Positions 24,245-33,543 of a DNA stretch of 64,000 bases are shown piece by piece. The stretch covers positions 4,898,001 to 4,962,000 of the forward strand of contig NZ_CP027706.1 of NCBI RefSeq assembly GCF_003850565.1, written 5' to 3'. A program made the position numbers and the translations under genes. Under the pieces are notes generated by a model. It did not search any database and had not been told where the DNA came from. It worked only from the letters and a program-made list of their open reading frames with translations. The stretch is from Pseudomonas sessilinigenes (lineage in GTDB: Bacteria; Pseudomonadota; Gammaproteobacteria; Pseudomonadales; Pseudomonadaceae). The stretch's first letter is position 1. Each line of letters begins with the position of its first letter.

Positions 24245-26167
24245 CTATCTTGGTGCGATCATCCGTGTCGGCTCGCGGCCGTTGGCATTGTGCTGGTAGA
24301 TGGCCGTGGGCTGGCCCTGGTCGTCGAAGAACACCTGGCCCAGCCCGGAAGAGTTCCACAACCGTTCACCGGCCTTGGCATGCTCGGGCACATGGGGGAT
24401 GACCTTCATGCGCCGGCGCCTGGTGAACCAGTTCAACGGCGAGCGGGGCGAGTAGAGCCAGCGGTTGAGGCGGTCGAACCAGTCCAGCAGGGTTGCGGGG
24501 AATTCATTCTTGATGCCGCTGCTGGTGACCTGCCAGATCCGCGGGCCGCCCTGGCGATGGCGGATCAGCACTTCGTAGACGAAGGAGTAGTGCACGTCGC
24601 CGGAGAGGATCACGTAGCTGCCCGGGGTGCGTGAGTGGCGGAAGATATTCAGGATCACCTGGGCCGAACCGCGATGGGCCATCCAGTTTTCCGCGTCCAC
24701 CAGCAGCGGGTAGCCACACCAGCTGAAGACCTTCTGCACGGTTTCGATCAGCTTGACGCCGAAGATCGGCGCCGGCGAAACGATGATCGCCGAAGGGTGG
24801 TCCAGCAGTTCGTGTTGCAGTTCGCTCAAGGCTTCCCAGTCCAGCAGGCCCGAAGGCTGGCCCAGGCTGAACTCGCTGCGCCAGCGCCGGGTACGGGTGT
24901 CCAGCACCACCAGGGCCGGGGTGCTGGGCAGTACGTACTGCCACTGGGCAAAGCGCAGCAGTTGCTCGAGCAACGGGTCGTGCAGTCGCCGGTCCAGTTG
25001 CCGATTACCTTGCGCGCTGGCGCTCAGGGCCTGGGTCTGCTCCAGCAATGCCGGGAAGGCGTCGGGGTTGTTGCCCCAGCCCTGGCACAGCATGTAGGCC
25101 AGCAGGGCATTGCCGATGATGCGTTTGGAGAAGGGATGGCCGTAGGCGGTTTCTTCCCATTGGGCGCTGAGGTTCCAGTCGTCGGTGATGTCGTGGTCGT
25201 CGAAGATCATCAGGCACGACAGGTGGGCGAAGACCCGCGCCGCGCCGTCCAGGCCGGCGACGAAGGCCTCGATATGCCGCTGCTCCCTGGCATAGCGCGC
25301 CTGGTGCTGCGGGCTCAGTTGCGGCATCTGGGGCGCGATCAGGCTCCAGGGCACCGGCGACCAGGCCAGCAGGTACATGGCCAGCACCTCGGCGAAGGTC
25401 ACCAGGTGATTGTCGGCGCTGCTGCTGGTGAAGATCGGCTTCTTCACTCCGCCGAAGAACCGCTCGCGCAGGGTCTCGTTGCTCTTGAGCGCGGGGAGCA
25501 ACTCGGCTCGCTGGTAGTAGCTGGCGTGGTGGCAGTAGAGCGCCTGGCTGTCTTCCACCACGGCGCCTTCGAGCTGTTCGTCGAACAGGCCCAGGCGTTC
25601 GATCAGGGCATGGATGGCCCGCAGCATGGGGCCAGCCACATCGTCGGCGTAGATCTGGTCGCCGGTCATCAGCAGCAATGCGGGGCGGTCTTGGGTCGCC
25701 GGTTTTTGCGCCAACAGGCGGTCGGCGCATAGCAGGCCGTCGGGGGCCGGGTGATGGGGTTTTCGGCAGGAGCCGTGGAGCAGGTTGTCGATGCGGCTGT
25801 GGAGCACGAATTCGGCCCGCTGCGCATTACCATAGAGCAAGTGGGGCGCCCAATCGGCCATGCCCTGGAGGCCGTGCTGTGCATCGCTGATCAGCAGGTC
25901 ATAGGCGATCGGCAGATCCTCGGGCAGGGTCGCGTCCAGGCTCACGTCGATCAGGTGGATATAGGCTTCTTGGCCCACGGCGATGACCTGGCACTGGTAT
26001 TCATCCAGGGCCAGTTCCTGCATGGCCGCACCTTCGGCCTGCAGTTGCAGGGTCAGGGACAAAGGCTGCGAGCCCACCAGCCACAACACCAGCCGGCCCG
26101 GTTCCAGGCGGCGCAACAGCGGGCCGGCGAGTACGGGAGGGAGAGCACCAGAGTCGGAAGAGGGCAT
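24245..26167 (-). CDS. PhoD-like metallophosphatase family protein
   Basis: 640 residues. Metal-site motifs of the PhoD-like phosphatase fold are present: LLMTGDQIYADDV near residue 167, MIFDDHDITDDWNLS near 322 and VILSGDVHYSFVYEV near 522. The N-terminal 120 residues form a beta domain resembling the PhoD N-terminal sandwich. No signal peptide or Tat motif is visible, so it is probably cytosolic, unlike classical secreted PhoD. The substrate is unknown; phosphodiesters are likely. Leads a minus-strand run with two small unknown genes. Confidence 0.85.
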   Translation of the reverse strand: MPSSDSGALPPVLAGPLLRRLEPGRLVLWLVGSQPLSLTLQLQAEGAAMQELALDEYQCQVIAVGQEAYIHLIDVSLDATLPEDLPIAYDLLISDAQHGLQGMADWAPHLLYGNAQRAEFVLHSRIDNLLHGSCRKPHHPAPDGLLCADRLLAQKPATQDRPALLLMTGDQIYADDVAGPMLRAIHALIERLGLFDEQLEGAVVEDSQALYCHHASYYQRAELLPALKSNETLRERFFGGVKKPIFTSSSADNHLVTFAEVLAMYLLAWSPVPWSLIAPQMPQLSPQHQARYAREQRHIEAFVAGLDGAARVFAHLSCLMIFDDHDITDDWNLSAQWEETAYGHPFSKRIIGNALLAYMLCQGWGNNPDAFPALLEQTQALSASAQGNRQLDRRLHDPLLEQLLRFAQWQYVLPSTPALVVLDTRTRRWRSEFSLGQPSGLLDWEALSELQHELLDHPSAIIVSPAPIFGVKLIETVQKVFSWCGYPLLVDAENWMAHRGSAQVILNIFRHSRTPGSYVILSGDVHYSFVYEVLIRHRQGGPRIWQVTSSGIKNEFPATLLDWFDRLNRWLYSPRSPLNWFTRRRRMKVIPHVPEHAKAGERLWNSSGLGQVFFDDQGQPTAIYQHNANGREPTRMIAPR

Positions 26168-26324
26168 GTGCCAGAAGTAGCCTTGTCAAAAAAATTGCTC
26201 GGGATACTACCGTAGTCTTTGTCAATAAAGCGTAATGTGAACTCCTGCGGCGAGTCACTGCTGGCAGCAGGGAAGGTACTTCAGAGTTTGTAGAGTTTTT
26301 TATCGGATTTTTTATAGGGAATTT

Positions 26325-27002
26325 ATGGGCTTCAATATTCTTCTGCGAAACTCTAAACGTCTTAGCTACTTCAAAAGATATCTGCTCAGGATGCTCAAGT
26401 TTGAGGCTGTGAATGAAGTTGTTTTGTGCTCAGGTTATTTTCAGGAAGATTTATGGGGTTATTCGGTTCTTGATGATGATGTTTTGCAAGCCCTGAAGTC
26501 CAAGGCTGATAATGAGAAATTTAAAATAAATTTTATTGCTGGGAAGTTTAAGGTCGATAAAAAAACTCAACAGGTTGATTCTGAAGATGTATGGTTTCCC
26601 TCTTATAAAAACTTTTTGAAGCGCTTGAATGCAGAAGGGGTGGGGTTTGAGGCCTATATTGCCAAAGACAAAAATTGGCATGCCAAGGTGGCCCTGTTTC
26701 TCATCAATGGTGTTCCCATTGCGGGCATCGTTGGTAGTTCGAATATGACCAGGCCGGCAGTAAGTGAGACAGATACTTTTTTCAACTTTGAGTGTGATGT
26801 TGTTATCTGGGTGGGCAAGTACCAGTTGAATAAGGTTTTTGGTGGACTGGCTGATCCTGTTCCAGATGATCCCTTTTCGCCAATTATCGCGCAGGTCAAT
26901 CCTCGCTATCCCCAGCCCAAGGAAGATGAGCGGCTAATGGCAATTTATAATGAAGTCATGAAACTGGAAGATCTTGAAAGCTTCGATCAGTGGAAAGACT
27001 AA
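26325..27002 (+). CDS. AT-rich phospholipase D-like/NgoFVII-type nuclease domain protein
   Basis: 225 residues encoded in DNA clearly richer in A/T than its neighbours, suggesting recent transfer. A single PLD half-site is visible: H119-A-K121 (NWHAKVALF) followed by G137-S-S-N140 (IVGSSNMTRPAV), the form seen in NgoFVII-like and other helicase/defence-linked PLD domains. One HxK site means it must dimerise to act. The rest (SGYFQEDLWGY at the start, acidic C-terminus) fits a stand-alone domain. It could be a defence or DNA-processing nuclease; no partner gene is present. Confidence 0.72.
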   Translation: MGFNILLRNSKRLSYFKRYLLRMLKFEAVNEVVLCSGYFQEDLWGYSVLDDDVLQALKSKADNEKFKINFIAGKFKVDKKTQQVDSEDVWFPSYKNFLKRLNAEGVGFEAYIAKDKNWHAKVALFLINGVPIAGIVGSSNMTRPAVSETDTFFNFECDVVIWVGKYQLNKVFGGLADPVPDDPFSPIIAQVNPRYPQPKEDERLMAIYNEVMKLEDLESFDQWKD

Positions 27003-27080
27003 ATAATCCTCCTCTTTGGACCGGTCGCTTATGAAACGGGACGCCAACAAGTAGCCGGTACTCAAGAGCGAAACATGCCG

Positions 27081-27380
27081 CTCATTGACTGGCAGTGGCC
27101 ATCATCACCTCGAGGCCCAGGAAGGCTCTCCCCGAGAGCCTGCCGGCGATCCGCACTCGGCGCCGGCTGGACAGCCAGCCCCGGGATCCGTTGGCCAGGC
27201 CGGCATAGGTGCTTGCTGTGCACCACCCTCACCAGCAGGCCGTAGCTGGCCACCAGCAACAGGAACTGACGCAGGTAGTTGCCCTCGGGCTGGATCAACT
27301 GCGGGAACACGGCAAGGAAGAAGAACCCCGCCTTGGGGGTGAGCCACTGGATCGATAGCGCCTCGACGAAGCGCCGCCAG
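27081..27380 (-). pseudogene. LysE/RhtB-family exporter remnant (truncated and frameshifted)
   Basis: On the minus strand RRFVEALSIQWLTPKAGFFF and AVFPQLIQPEGNYLRQFLLL read as the middle of a LysE/RhtB amino-acid exporter. After VVHSK the frame shifts, and YAGLANGSRGWLSSRRR continues to LSGRAFLGLEVMMATAS in another frame. The N-terminal half is missing. It lies downstream of a LysR gene, the usual partner of such exporters. Confidence 0.78.
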
Positions 27381-27528
27381 GGGCACTCCCGGCTTGGGCG
27401 ATGAAAGAGCGCCGTGGCAATGGCCGGCGGTGCTATGCAGGGTGAGCGCGAATGCAAGTGCTGACACACGCTGTAATTGCGCCGCTGCTGTACCGCAATC
27501 ACACACTTGGGTGATTTGCCGGGCCGCT

Positions 27529-28458
27529 TCAGTGGCCGCTATGACGCGCCGGCAGCTGGGCCGGGTTGTGAATCGCATCGTGCTGGATCTGGGCCTGCAT
27601 CCAGTTGATGAACACCTGGGCCTCGGGTGCGGCGTCGCAGGCCAAGGCGTAGTAATAGTGGGTCAGGGGCTGGCGTAATTGTGGCAGCGGGCAGACCAGC
27701 CGGCCGCTGGCCAGGTCCTTGGCCAGCAGCGAGGCGGGGCACAGGCTCAAGCCGAGGCCGTCGACGCAGGCCTGGAGCACGAAGTGCATATGGTCAAAAT
27801 GCAGGGTTGGCGGGTTGCGCAGCGGCTTGAGCCGGCAGTGCTCGAGCCATTTCGACCAATCGCTGAGCCGGGTGCGGCTGACCAGCAGGGTATGGCGTGC
27901 CAGGTCCTTGGGGCTGTGCAAGGGGGTGTCGTGCAAGAGCGCGGGGGCGGCCACCACCAGGATTTCGTCGTCCAGCAGGCGTTGCGGTTGCAGCGCTGCC
28001 GCCCACCCCGAGCGCCCACGGCGGATTACCAGGTCGAAGGTTTCCCGGGCCGGGTCGGGGGGCAGGGTGCTGGTCACCACTTCCGGATGGATCTGCGGGT
28101 ACTGCGCCATGAACTGCGGCAGGCGCGGAATCAGCCAACGCACGGCGAAGGACGGTCGCACATTGATGGTCACCTTGCGCAGCGCCGCACCCTGGCGCAG
28201 GGCGGTGGCGGCCTGGGCGATCTGGGTCAGGGCCACGCTGACCTGCTCATAGAAAGCCTGTCCGGCCGGGGTGAGGACCGACTGGCGGATGCGACGCTCG
28301 AACAGCAGCACGCCCAGGTGTTCCTCCAGCAATTTGATATGCCGGCTGATGGCGCTGTGGCTCACGTGCAACTCATCCGCCGCGCGGCTGAAGCTTTCGT
28401 GGCGGGCGGCCGCGGCAAAGGCGCGGACCGCGTTCAGAGGGGGCAGGTCGCTGATCAT
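27529..28458 (-). CDS. LysR-family regulator (GcvA-like)
   Basis: 309 residues opening MISDLPPLNAVRAFAAAARH. The winged HTH (FSRAADELHVSHSAISRHIKLLEEHLG) spans about 10-65; the effector domain holds VTINVRPSFAVRWLIPRL and LSLCPASLLAKDL. Divergent from the MFS gene with about 100 bp between and upstream of the decayed LysE exporter gene, so it may have regulated either. The ligand is unknown. Confidence 0.92.
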   Translation of the reverse strand: MISDLPPLNAVRAFAAAARHESFSRAADELHVSHSAISRHIKLLEEHLGVLLFERRIRQSVLTPAGQAFYEQVSVALTQIAQAATALRQGAALRKVTINVRPSFAVRWLIPRLPQFMAQYPQIHPEVVTSTLPPDPARETFDLVIRRGRSGWAAALQPQRLLDDEILVVAAPALLHDTPLHSPKDLARHTLLVSRTRLSDWSKWLEHCRLKPLRNPPTLHFDHMHFVLQACVDGLGLSLCPASLLAKDLASGRLVCPLPQLRQPLTHYYYALACDAAPEAQVFINWMQAQIQHDAIHNPAQLPARHSGH

Positions 28459-28559
28459 GTGTCTAATTTAGTTACCTATACGGCGCAAATAAAGCGTTTG
28501 TCAGCGCGGGCCACGGGCGGCACGCTGCATCGGGTTCACGATCTGCCGGTTTGCCTGAC

Positions 28560-29693
28560 ATGCCCGATACTTCGCTTCGCCGTACCGATCAAGACTCTGC
28601 CCGTTGCGCCAGCATCCTCGGCCTGTGCTTACCTGGTGATGTCCTGCTGTACCTGTTGCTGCCCATGCAGCACGAAGCCTTCGGCGTGACCCTGGCCGAG
28701 GCCGGCTTGCTGCTGGCCGCCAACCGCCTGGTGCGGATCTTCGGCTACGGCCAGGTGATGCGCTTCTATGCCCGGCACGGCGACCGCCCGGTGTGCGTGC
28801 TGGCCGCTGCGACCGCCGCGTTGTGCGCCCTGGGCTACGCCACGCTATCGGGCTTCTGGTGGTTGTTGCTGCTGCGCCTGGGTTGGGGCCTGAGTTACGC
28901 CGCCCTCAACCTCTCGACCCAGGTCATGGCCACTGCCGAGCCCACGGGCGCCGCCCGCCGCACCGGCCGCTCCCGCGCGCTGATCGCCACCGGGCCGATG
29001 CTGGCCTTGCCCATCGGTGCACTGGTCAGCGTCGAATACGGCCCGCGGGTGATCTTCGGGCTCATGGCCCTGACCTCGCTGCTCGCCATGCTGCTGGCCT
29101 TCGGCCTGCCTGGCAGGCCTCATCCACTGGCCCATTCCGGCCGGCGCTTGCAGCGTCCCGACAGCGTGGCGCTGTGGTCCTTCATCGAAGGTCTGGTGCT
29201 GGACGGGCTGTTCATCATTGGCCTGTCGTTGCAGGCCGAACAACTAATGGCCGGCAACGCGTTGCTGGTAGCGGGTGCGCTGTTGGCCCTGCGCTATGTC
29301 TCGGAAATGCTCCTCAGCCCCCTGGGCGGCATCGCCGCGCAACGCTTTGGCGCGACGCGGATGCTGATCGTCTTTTCGCTGCTGACCTGCGTGGCCCTGG
29401 TGGGGTTCGGTTGCCACTGGCTGATCGTCGGCGGCGCCCTGGTATTGATACTGCGGGCCCTGCAACTGCCGCTAGTCGTGACAGTGGTGGCCCAGCGGCA
29501 CCCGGGCGCGGGACGAGTGCGAGCCCTGGCGGCCAATGCGGTATGGCGGGATATCGGCGCCGGGCTCGGCCCGCTGATCGCCGGCATGTTACTGCCGGTG
29601 GCCTCCACGGCGTGGGTGTATTCGCTGGCGGCAGTGTGCCTGGCACTGAGTGCGTTGGCGTGCCGGAAGCCCGATGCAAACAGCGGAATCTAA
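28560..29693 (+). CDS. MFS transporter
   Basis: 377 residues from the ATG at 28560; a TTG nine bases upstream is an alternative. About eleven to twelve hydrophobic segments are visible. The loop 2-3 region reads ANRLVRIFGYGQVMRFYARHGDRP, a variant of the MFS motif A. The second half begins near 200 after LQRPDSVALWSFIEG. Probably an exporter of small molecules; substrate not readable. Divergent LysR gene suggests inducible expression. Followed directly by a 7-bp tandem repeat. Confidence 0.87.
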   Translation: MPDTSLRRTDQDSARCASILGLCLPGDVLLYLLLPMQHEAFGVTLAEAGLLLAANRLVRIFGYGQVMRFYARHGDRPVCVLAAATAALCALGYATLSGFWWLLLLRLGWGLSYAALNLSTQVMATAEPTGAARRTGRSRALIATGPMLALPIGALVSVEYGPRVIFGLMALTSLLAMLLAFGLPGRPHPLAHSGRRLQRPDSVALWSFIEGLVLDGLFIIGLSLQAEQLMAGNALLVAGALLALRYVSEMLLSPLGGIAAQRFGATRMLIVFSLLTCVALVGFGCHWLIVGGALVLILRALQLPLVVTVVAQRHPGAGRVRALAANAVWRDIGAGLGPLIAGMLLPVASTAWVYSLAAVCLALSALACRKPDANSGI

Positions 29694-29694
29694 A

Positions 29695-29743
29695 CTCCAA
29701 GCTCCAAGCTCCAAGCTCCAAGCTCCAAGCTCCAAGCTCCAAG
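29695..29743 (+). repeat. Seven tandem copies of CTCCAAG
   Basis: Exact 7-bp units from 29695 to 29743, beginning one base after the MFS stop, followed by CTTTAATCTTGAAGCTTG, which can fold back on the repeat (AGCTTGGAG/CTCCAAGCT). Intergenic, a variable-number repeat candidate. Confidence 0.92.
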
Positions 29744-29770
29744 CTTTAATCTTGAAGCTTGCCGCTGTCT

Positions 29771-30094
29771 TTACGCCTGTCGGTCGTCGCCGCGTTCGAC
29801 GCTTTGGGGCTGGCCCTGTTCGATGACCCAGCGCAGCAGGTCGGTGACCGAGACCCGATGCTTGCGCTCCACCCATTCCATGCCTTGGGGGCTGTAGTGC
29901 TCGCTGTAGCGGGTCAGCACCAGGTGGTTCTGATCGTCCGACAGGCGCAGGCTGACCTCGCGGCAATGCAGGCTGGCGTCGTCGAGCTTGGTCACCCGTT
30001 GCAGCAGCGTCAGGGCCGAATGGGTGAGGCAGGGTTCGGGCAGTTCTTCGCGAATGGCTGGGGCGGGCGCCGAGGTGTTCTTGATCAGGTGCAT
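29771..30094 (-). CDS. Hypothetical protein (107 aa)
   Basis: Small soluble protein opening MHLIKNTSAPAPAIREELPEP. Central part VSLRLSDDQNHLVLTRYSEHYSPQG looks like a short beta sheet, followed by helix VTDLLRWVIEQG. Not recognised as a characterised family. It ends beside the CTCCAAG repeat and starts about 170 bp from a divergent two-component operon. Codon use is ordinary for the genome. Confidence 0.7.
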   Translation of the reverse strand: MHLIKNTSAPAPAIREELPEPCLTHSALTLLQRVTKLDDASLHCREVSLRLSDDQNHLVLTRYSEHYSPQGMEWVERKHRVSVTDLLRWVIEQGQPQSVERGDDRQA

Positions 30095-30261
30095 GGTCGG
30101 CTGTTCTCCAGTAGTGGGAGGCCGATGCTGACAGCCGAACCTTGCGCAAAGATGTCTGCTTTATTGCAGCGTTGCAGGTTTGTTACCGGGTTGAAATATA
30201 TGACGTGACGCGGCGAATGGTTTTAGATAACGCTCCTTTCCAGTTGAAGTGATCCCCGCCG

Positions 30262-30972
30262 GTGAGCCGTCTCTTGATCGTGGACGACGACGTCGAAGTC
30301 CTCGCCCTGCTGAAGAAATTCTTTGTCCAACAGGGCTACCAAGTCAGCGTGGCCACCGATGGCGTTGGGTTGTGGGCGGCCCTGGAACGGGAGGTGCCGG
30401 ACCTGATCATCCTCGACCTGATGCTCCCCGGCGATAACGGCCTGACCCTGTGCCAGCGCCTGCGGCTGCAGCATGCCACGCCGGTGATCATGCTCACCGC
30501 CATGGGCGAGTTGAGCGACCGGGTGGTGGGCCTGGAGATGGGCGCCGACGATTACCTGGGCAAACCCTTCGATGCTCGCGAGCTGCTGGCGCGGGTGCGC
30601 GCGGTGTTGCGCCGCTCCGGCGAGAGCCGGCCGCTGGCCAGCGAAGTTCCACGGCCGTTGATCCGCTTCGCCGATTGGCAACTGGACCTGACCCGGCGCG
30701 AACTGCGTTCGCCGGACCAGGTGATGATCCCGCTGTCGGCGGGGGAGTTCGACTTGCTGCTGGTGTTCGTCGAGCACCCGCAGCGCATCCTCACCCGCGA
30801 GCAATTGCTCGACCTGGCCCGGGGCCAGGCCCATGACGCCTTCGACCGCAGCATCGATGTCCAGGTCAGCCGCTTGCGGCGCAAGCTGGAGTTCGATACC
30901 AAGCGCCCGGCGATGATCCGCACGGTACGCAATGGCGGCTACCTGTTCACCCCCAGCGTGACCCGCCAGTGA
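30262..30972 (+). CDS. OmpR-family response regulator
   Basis: 236 residues from GTG (MSRLLIVDDDVEVLALL). Receiver acidic pocket D8-D10, phosphoacceptor D52 (IILDLMLPGDNG) and conserved Lys in DDYLGKPFD. The winged-helix domain has LSAGEFDLLLVFVEHPQRIL and DVQVSRLRRKLE. Its stop overlaps the kinase GTG by four bases. No obvious target gene adjoins it, so it may control distant genes. Confidence 0.94.
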   Translation: MSRLLIVDDDVEVLALLKKFFVQQGYQVSVATDGVGLWAALEREVPDLIILDLMLPGDNGLTLCQRLRLQHATPVIMLTAMGELSDRVVGLEMGADDYLGKPFDARELLARVRAVLRRSGESRPLASEVPRPLIRFADWQLDLTRRELRSPDQVMIPLSAGEFDLLLVFVEHPQRILTREQLLDLARGQAHDAFDRSIDVQVSRLRRKLEFDTKRPAMIRTVRNGGYLFTPSVTRQ

Positions 30973-32303
30973 AGGCCCTCAAGTCGCTGTGGCGCTATCG
31001 GTTGCGCGATACGGTGGCGCGCTGGATCGCCCTGACCATCATCATGGCCATGCTCACGGCCCTGGCCTTCAATACGCTGTTCGTGCAGTTGGCCGGGGTC
31101 TGGGCCTATCCGTCCCTGGAAGAGTCGGGAATTTTGGAGAACTCGGCGTCCATCGTGCTGATGATCGAGGCCTCGGAGCCGGGCCAGCGTGCACGGCTGG
31201 CGGCAGCGGTCAGCCATGAGTATTCCAGCGTGGTCTGGCAGCCGACTCGCGAGGCTTTCAATCTGCCGGTCGTCGAGGACTCTGAGTACGTGGGAGAGGG
31301 CATCCGCCAGGCGCTGGAGCCGCCTACGCGGCGCATGGAGGCCTACATGCCCAGCGACTGGCCGGGGCCCAATGGCCGCTACGCGCTATTGGTGCAGTTG
31401 ACCGACCAATCCTGGCTGATGTTTTCCTCGGCATCCCGCAGCTGGGGGCTGGATGTGAGTACCCGCAACCTGATCGTTATCGCCCTGGTGCTGGTGTCCA
31501 CCGGCCTGGTGGCATTGATCGCCACCCGCCGCCTGGCCAGGCCGTTGCAGCAGTTTGCCCTGGGTGCACGACGCTTTGCCCTGGACTTTCACGCGCCACC
31601 CATCGAGCCGGTGGGCCCCCACGAGATCCGCCAGGCGATCCTGGCGTTCAACGCCATGCAGGCGCAATTGCAGCACTTCATCAAGGACCGTACGCAGATG
31701 CTCGCGGCCATTTCCCATGACCTGCGCACGCCCTTGACCCGCATGCGCCTGCGCGGCGAGTTCATCGAGGATGCCGACCAGCAGCAACGGCTGTTCCGCG
31801 ATGTGGACGAGATGCAGGCCATGATCAACTCGGCCCTGGAGTTCTTTCGCGACGATGCACGCCTGGAACAGGCGACCCAGTTCGACCTGGCGGAACTGCT
31901 GCAAACCCTGGTGGACGATTATCGCGACCAGGGCCTGGAAATCACCTTCAGCGGCCCGCCGCGCCTGGTGTATGGCGGCAGGCCCCTGGGGCTCAAGCGG
32001 GTGATGACCAACCTGCTGGACAACGCCCTCAAGTACGGCGTCGAACCGGCCATCGTGCTCGAGCAGGGTGCTGAGCAGGTGCGGGTGCGGGTGCTGGATC
32101 GTGGCCCGGGCATTGCACCCGAGGCGTTGGAGCAGGTGTTCGAGCCGTTCTTCCGCCTGGAGACGTCACGCAACAAGAGCACCGGCGGCGTTGGCCTGGG
32201 CCTGTCGGCGGCCCGGGCCATCGTGCGTGAGCATGGCGGCAGCTTGCGCCTGTTCAACCGCGAGGGCGGCGGGCTCGAGGCCCGGGTGGAACTGCCGCTC
32301 TAA
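30969..32303 (+). CDS. EnvZ-type sensor histidine kinase
   Basis: 444 residues starting GTG within the response-regulator stop (GTGA overlap). One membrane segment near 15-40 and a second near 160-180 bracket a periplasmic sensor of about 120 residues. HAMP follows. H250 is the phosphoacceptor (AAISHDLRTPLTRMRLRG). The ATPase boxes are LLDNALKYG, RVLDRGPGIAPEAL, FEPFFRLETSRN and GVGLGLSAARAIV. Signal unknown. Confidence 0.94.
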   Translation: MKALKSLWRYRLRDTVARWIALTIIMAMLTALAFNTLFVQLAGVWAYPSLEESGILENSASIVLMIEASEPGQRARLAAAVSHEYSSVVWQPTREAFNLPVVEDSEYVGEGIRQALEPPTRRMEAYMPSDWPGPNGRYALLVQLTDQSWLMFSSASRSWGLDVSTRNLIVIALVLVSTGLVALIATRRLARPLQQFALGARRFALDFHAPPIEPVGPHEIRQAILAFNAMQAQLQHFIKDRTQMLAAISHDLRTPLTRMRLRGEFIEDADQQQRLFRDVDEMQAMINSALEFFRDDARLEQATQFDLAELLQTLVDDYRDQGLEITFSGPPRLVYGGRPLGLKRVMTNLLDNALKYGVEPAIVLEQGAEQVRVRVLDRGPGIAPEALEQVFEPFFRLETSRNKSTGGVGLGLSAARAIVREHGGSLRLFNREGGGLEARVELPL

Positions 32304-32435
32304 CCCTTGTACCTGGGTGCTTCTTGTCGCCGCTGCCGAGGCTGCGTACGGGCGCGTAGCGGCCGTCCTGGTTGAAGGCCCTGCGGACCTTGTCGCAGCC
32401 TCGCGTCGCTCGATAGCGGCTACAGGTGTCGCGGG

Positions 32436-33173
32436 TCAGGACCAGTCGAAGCAGAACAGCACCAGGCCTTCAACCGGTTCGTAGAACATCACGATCAGGT
32501 CGGCGCCGCGGATGCCGTAGTTGTAGGCCGGTACCCCCAGGACGTGCTGGAAGCGGCGGCCTGCCGGGCTCAGGGGCCAGACGTCGATGTCGCCGCTGTC
32601 ATCCTCGGCCTCGACCACGTCCATGGGGAATTCCACGGTTTCCACCCAGTTGCCATAACCCTCGGCCACGCCACCGACTTCCTCGATGAAGTTGAGCTTT
32701 TGCCCGTTGTCCCGGGGCCAGGTCAGGTGGCCGAGTTCCTGGTAGCGCTGGCGTGCGGCCTGGTAGGCGGCGCGTTGTTCGGTGTAGTGCTGTTCCAGGT
32801 CGGCGCGGGCGTTGTGCTCGGGGTCGGCCAGGTGGGCGTTGTCCGGGTGCAGGAAGAAGTAGCGCGGATCACCGCACAGGCGATAGCGACCGTCCTCGAT
32901 CTTGAAACCGATCCAGTTGGTTTTCAGCAAGTCGCTGCCAAAGCCCTGGCCCTCGGTGAACATGCCGACCAGGCCGCCGCTGGGTTCGATGGGGTTGAGC
33001 AGGTGCAGGCGAGCGGACCATTCGGGGTTGATCAGGCTGGCATCGAAGGACAGCAGCGGCAGCAGGTGTTCGGCCAACTCTTGCTGGTCGGCGACGAACA
33101 GGTCACGGGCTTCGGGGTAGGCCACGGCGCCAGCCGGCAGCTGGTTGAATTCCGGGGTTGGGATAGTGGGCAT
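32436..33173 (-). CDS. Conserved hypothetical protein (245 aa)
   Basis: Start at MPTIPTPEFNQLPAGAVAY, preferred to the longer in-frame extension that reads into low-complexity Arg/Pro sequence. Soluble, acidic, with a Trp- and aromatic-rich core (NWIGFKIEDGRYRLCGDPRY, PAYNYGIRGADLIVMFYEP). The order of strands loosely recalls SMI1/KNR4-type or DUF1963-type folds but I cannot place it. It stands alone on the minus strand. Confidence 0.72.
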   Translation of the reverse strand: MPTIPTPEFNQLPAGAVAYPEARDLFVADQQELAEHLLPLLSFDASLINPEWSARLHLLNPIEPSGGLVGMFTEGQGFGSDLLKTNWIGFKIEDGRYRLCGDPRYFFLHPDNAHLADPEHNARADLEQHYTEQRAAYQAARQRYQELGHLTWPRDNGQKLNFIEEVGGVAEGYGNWVETVEFPMDVVEAEDDSGDIDVWPLSPAGRRFQHVLGVPAYNYGIRGADLIVMFYEPVEGLVLFCFDWS

Positions 33174-33543
33174 GGAACATCCTTGGTATCGGGCGATTAA
33201 CGTGCGCAAGCCACTGCGCGATTCAGGAAGAACACATGGCAAGCGCTCGAGCAGGGCTGACGCTTGCCGGGTGAGCGGGTGCGATGCGGGTTCCGGGCGC
33301 TGGTGGCCGGAAGCAGTCGGGTGGTCGCGAGTAGCCTGCCGCACACAAGGTTTGCGGGGCGGGCGAAACAACGGGCGCCAGGGAGCGCGGGTATCGGAGG
33401 GCGTTGCTGGGCATCCATGTCCAAGTCCGGTCTGTGCAATATGCGGTCATTGCCGGGCCGGCAATTTAACACCTGACGAGGGCCTGGGCCAGGCGCGCGG
33501 CGACACAGGCCCTAAGGCCCGAGTGCCGCGGGCGAGGGTGGCC
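33174..33543. other. 370-bp gap with no supported gene
   Basis: Between the unknown gene and PPK2. Several short frames exist on both strands but have Arg/Pro/Cys-rich composition and no family match. GC-rich, with no clear repeat or hairpin. It should hold the promoter of the 245-residue gene. Confidence 0.6.

Noticed and set aside
29695..29743. CRISPR-like array
   Set aside because: Units are 7 bp without spacers; a simple tandem repeat.
33197..33472. Short Arg/Pro/Cys-rich frames between the 245-aa gene and PPK2
   Set aside because: Composition typical of non-coding GC-rich DNA, no ribosome site, no family similarity.
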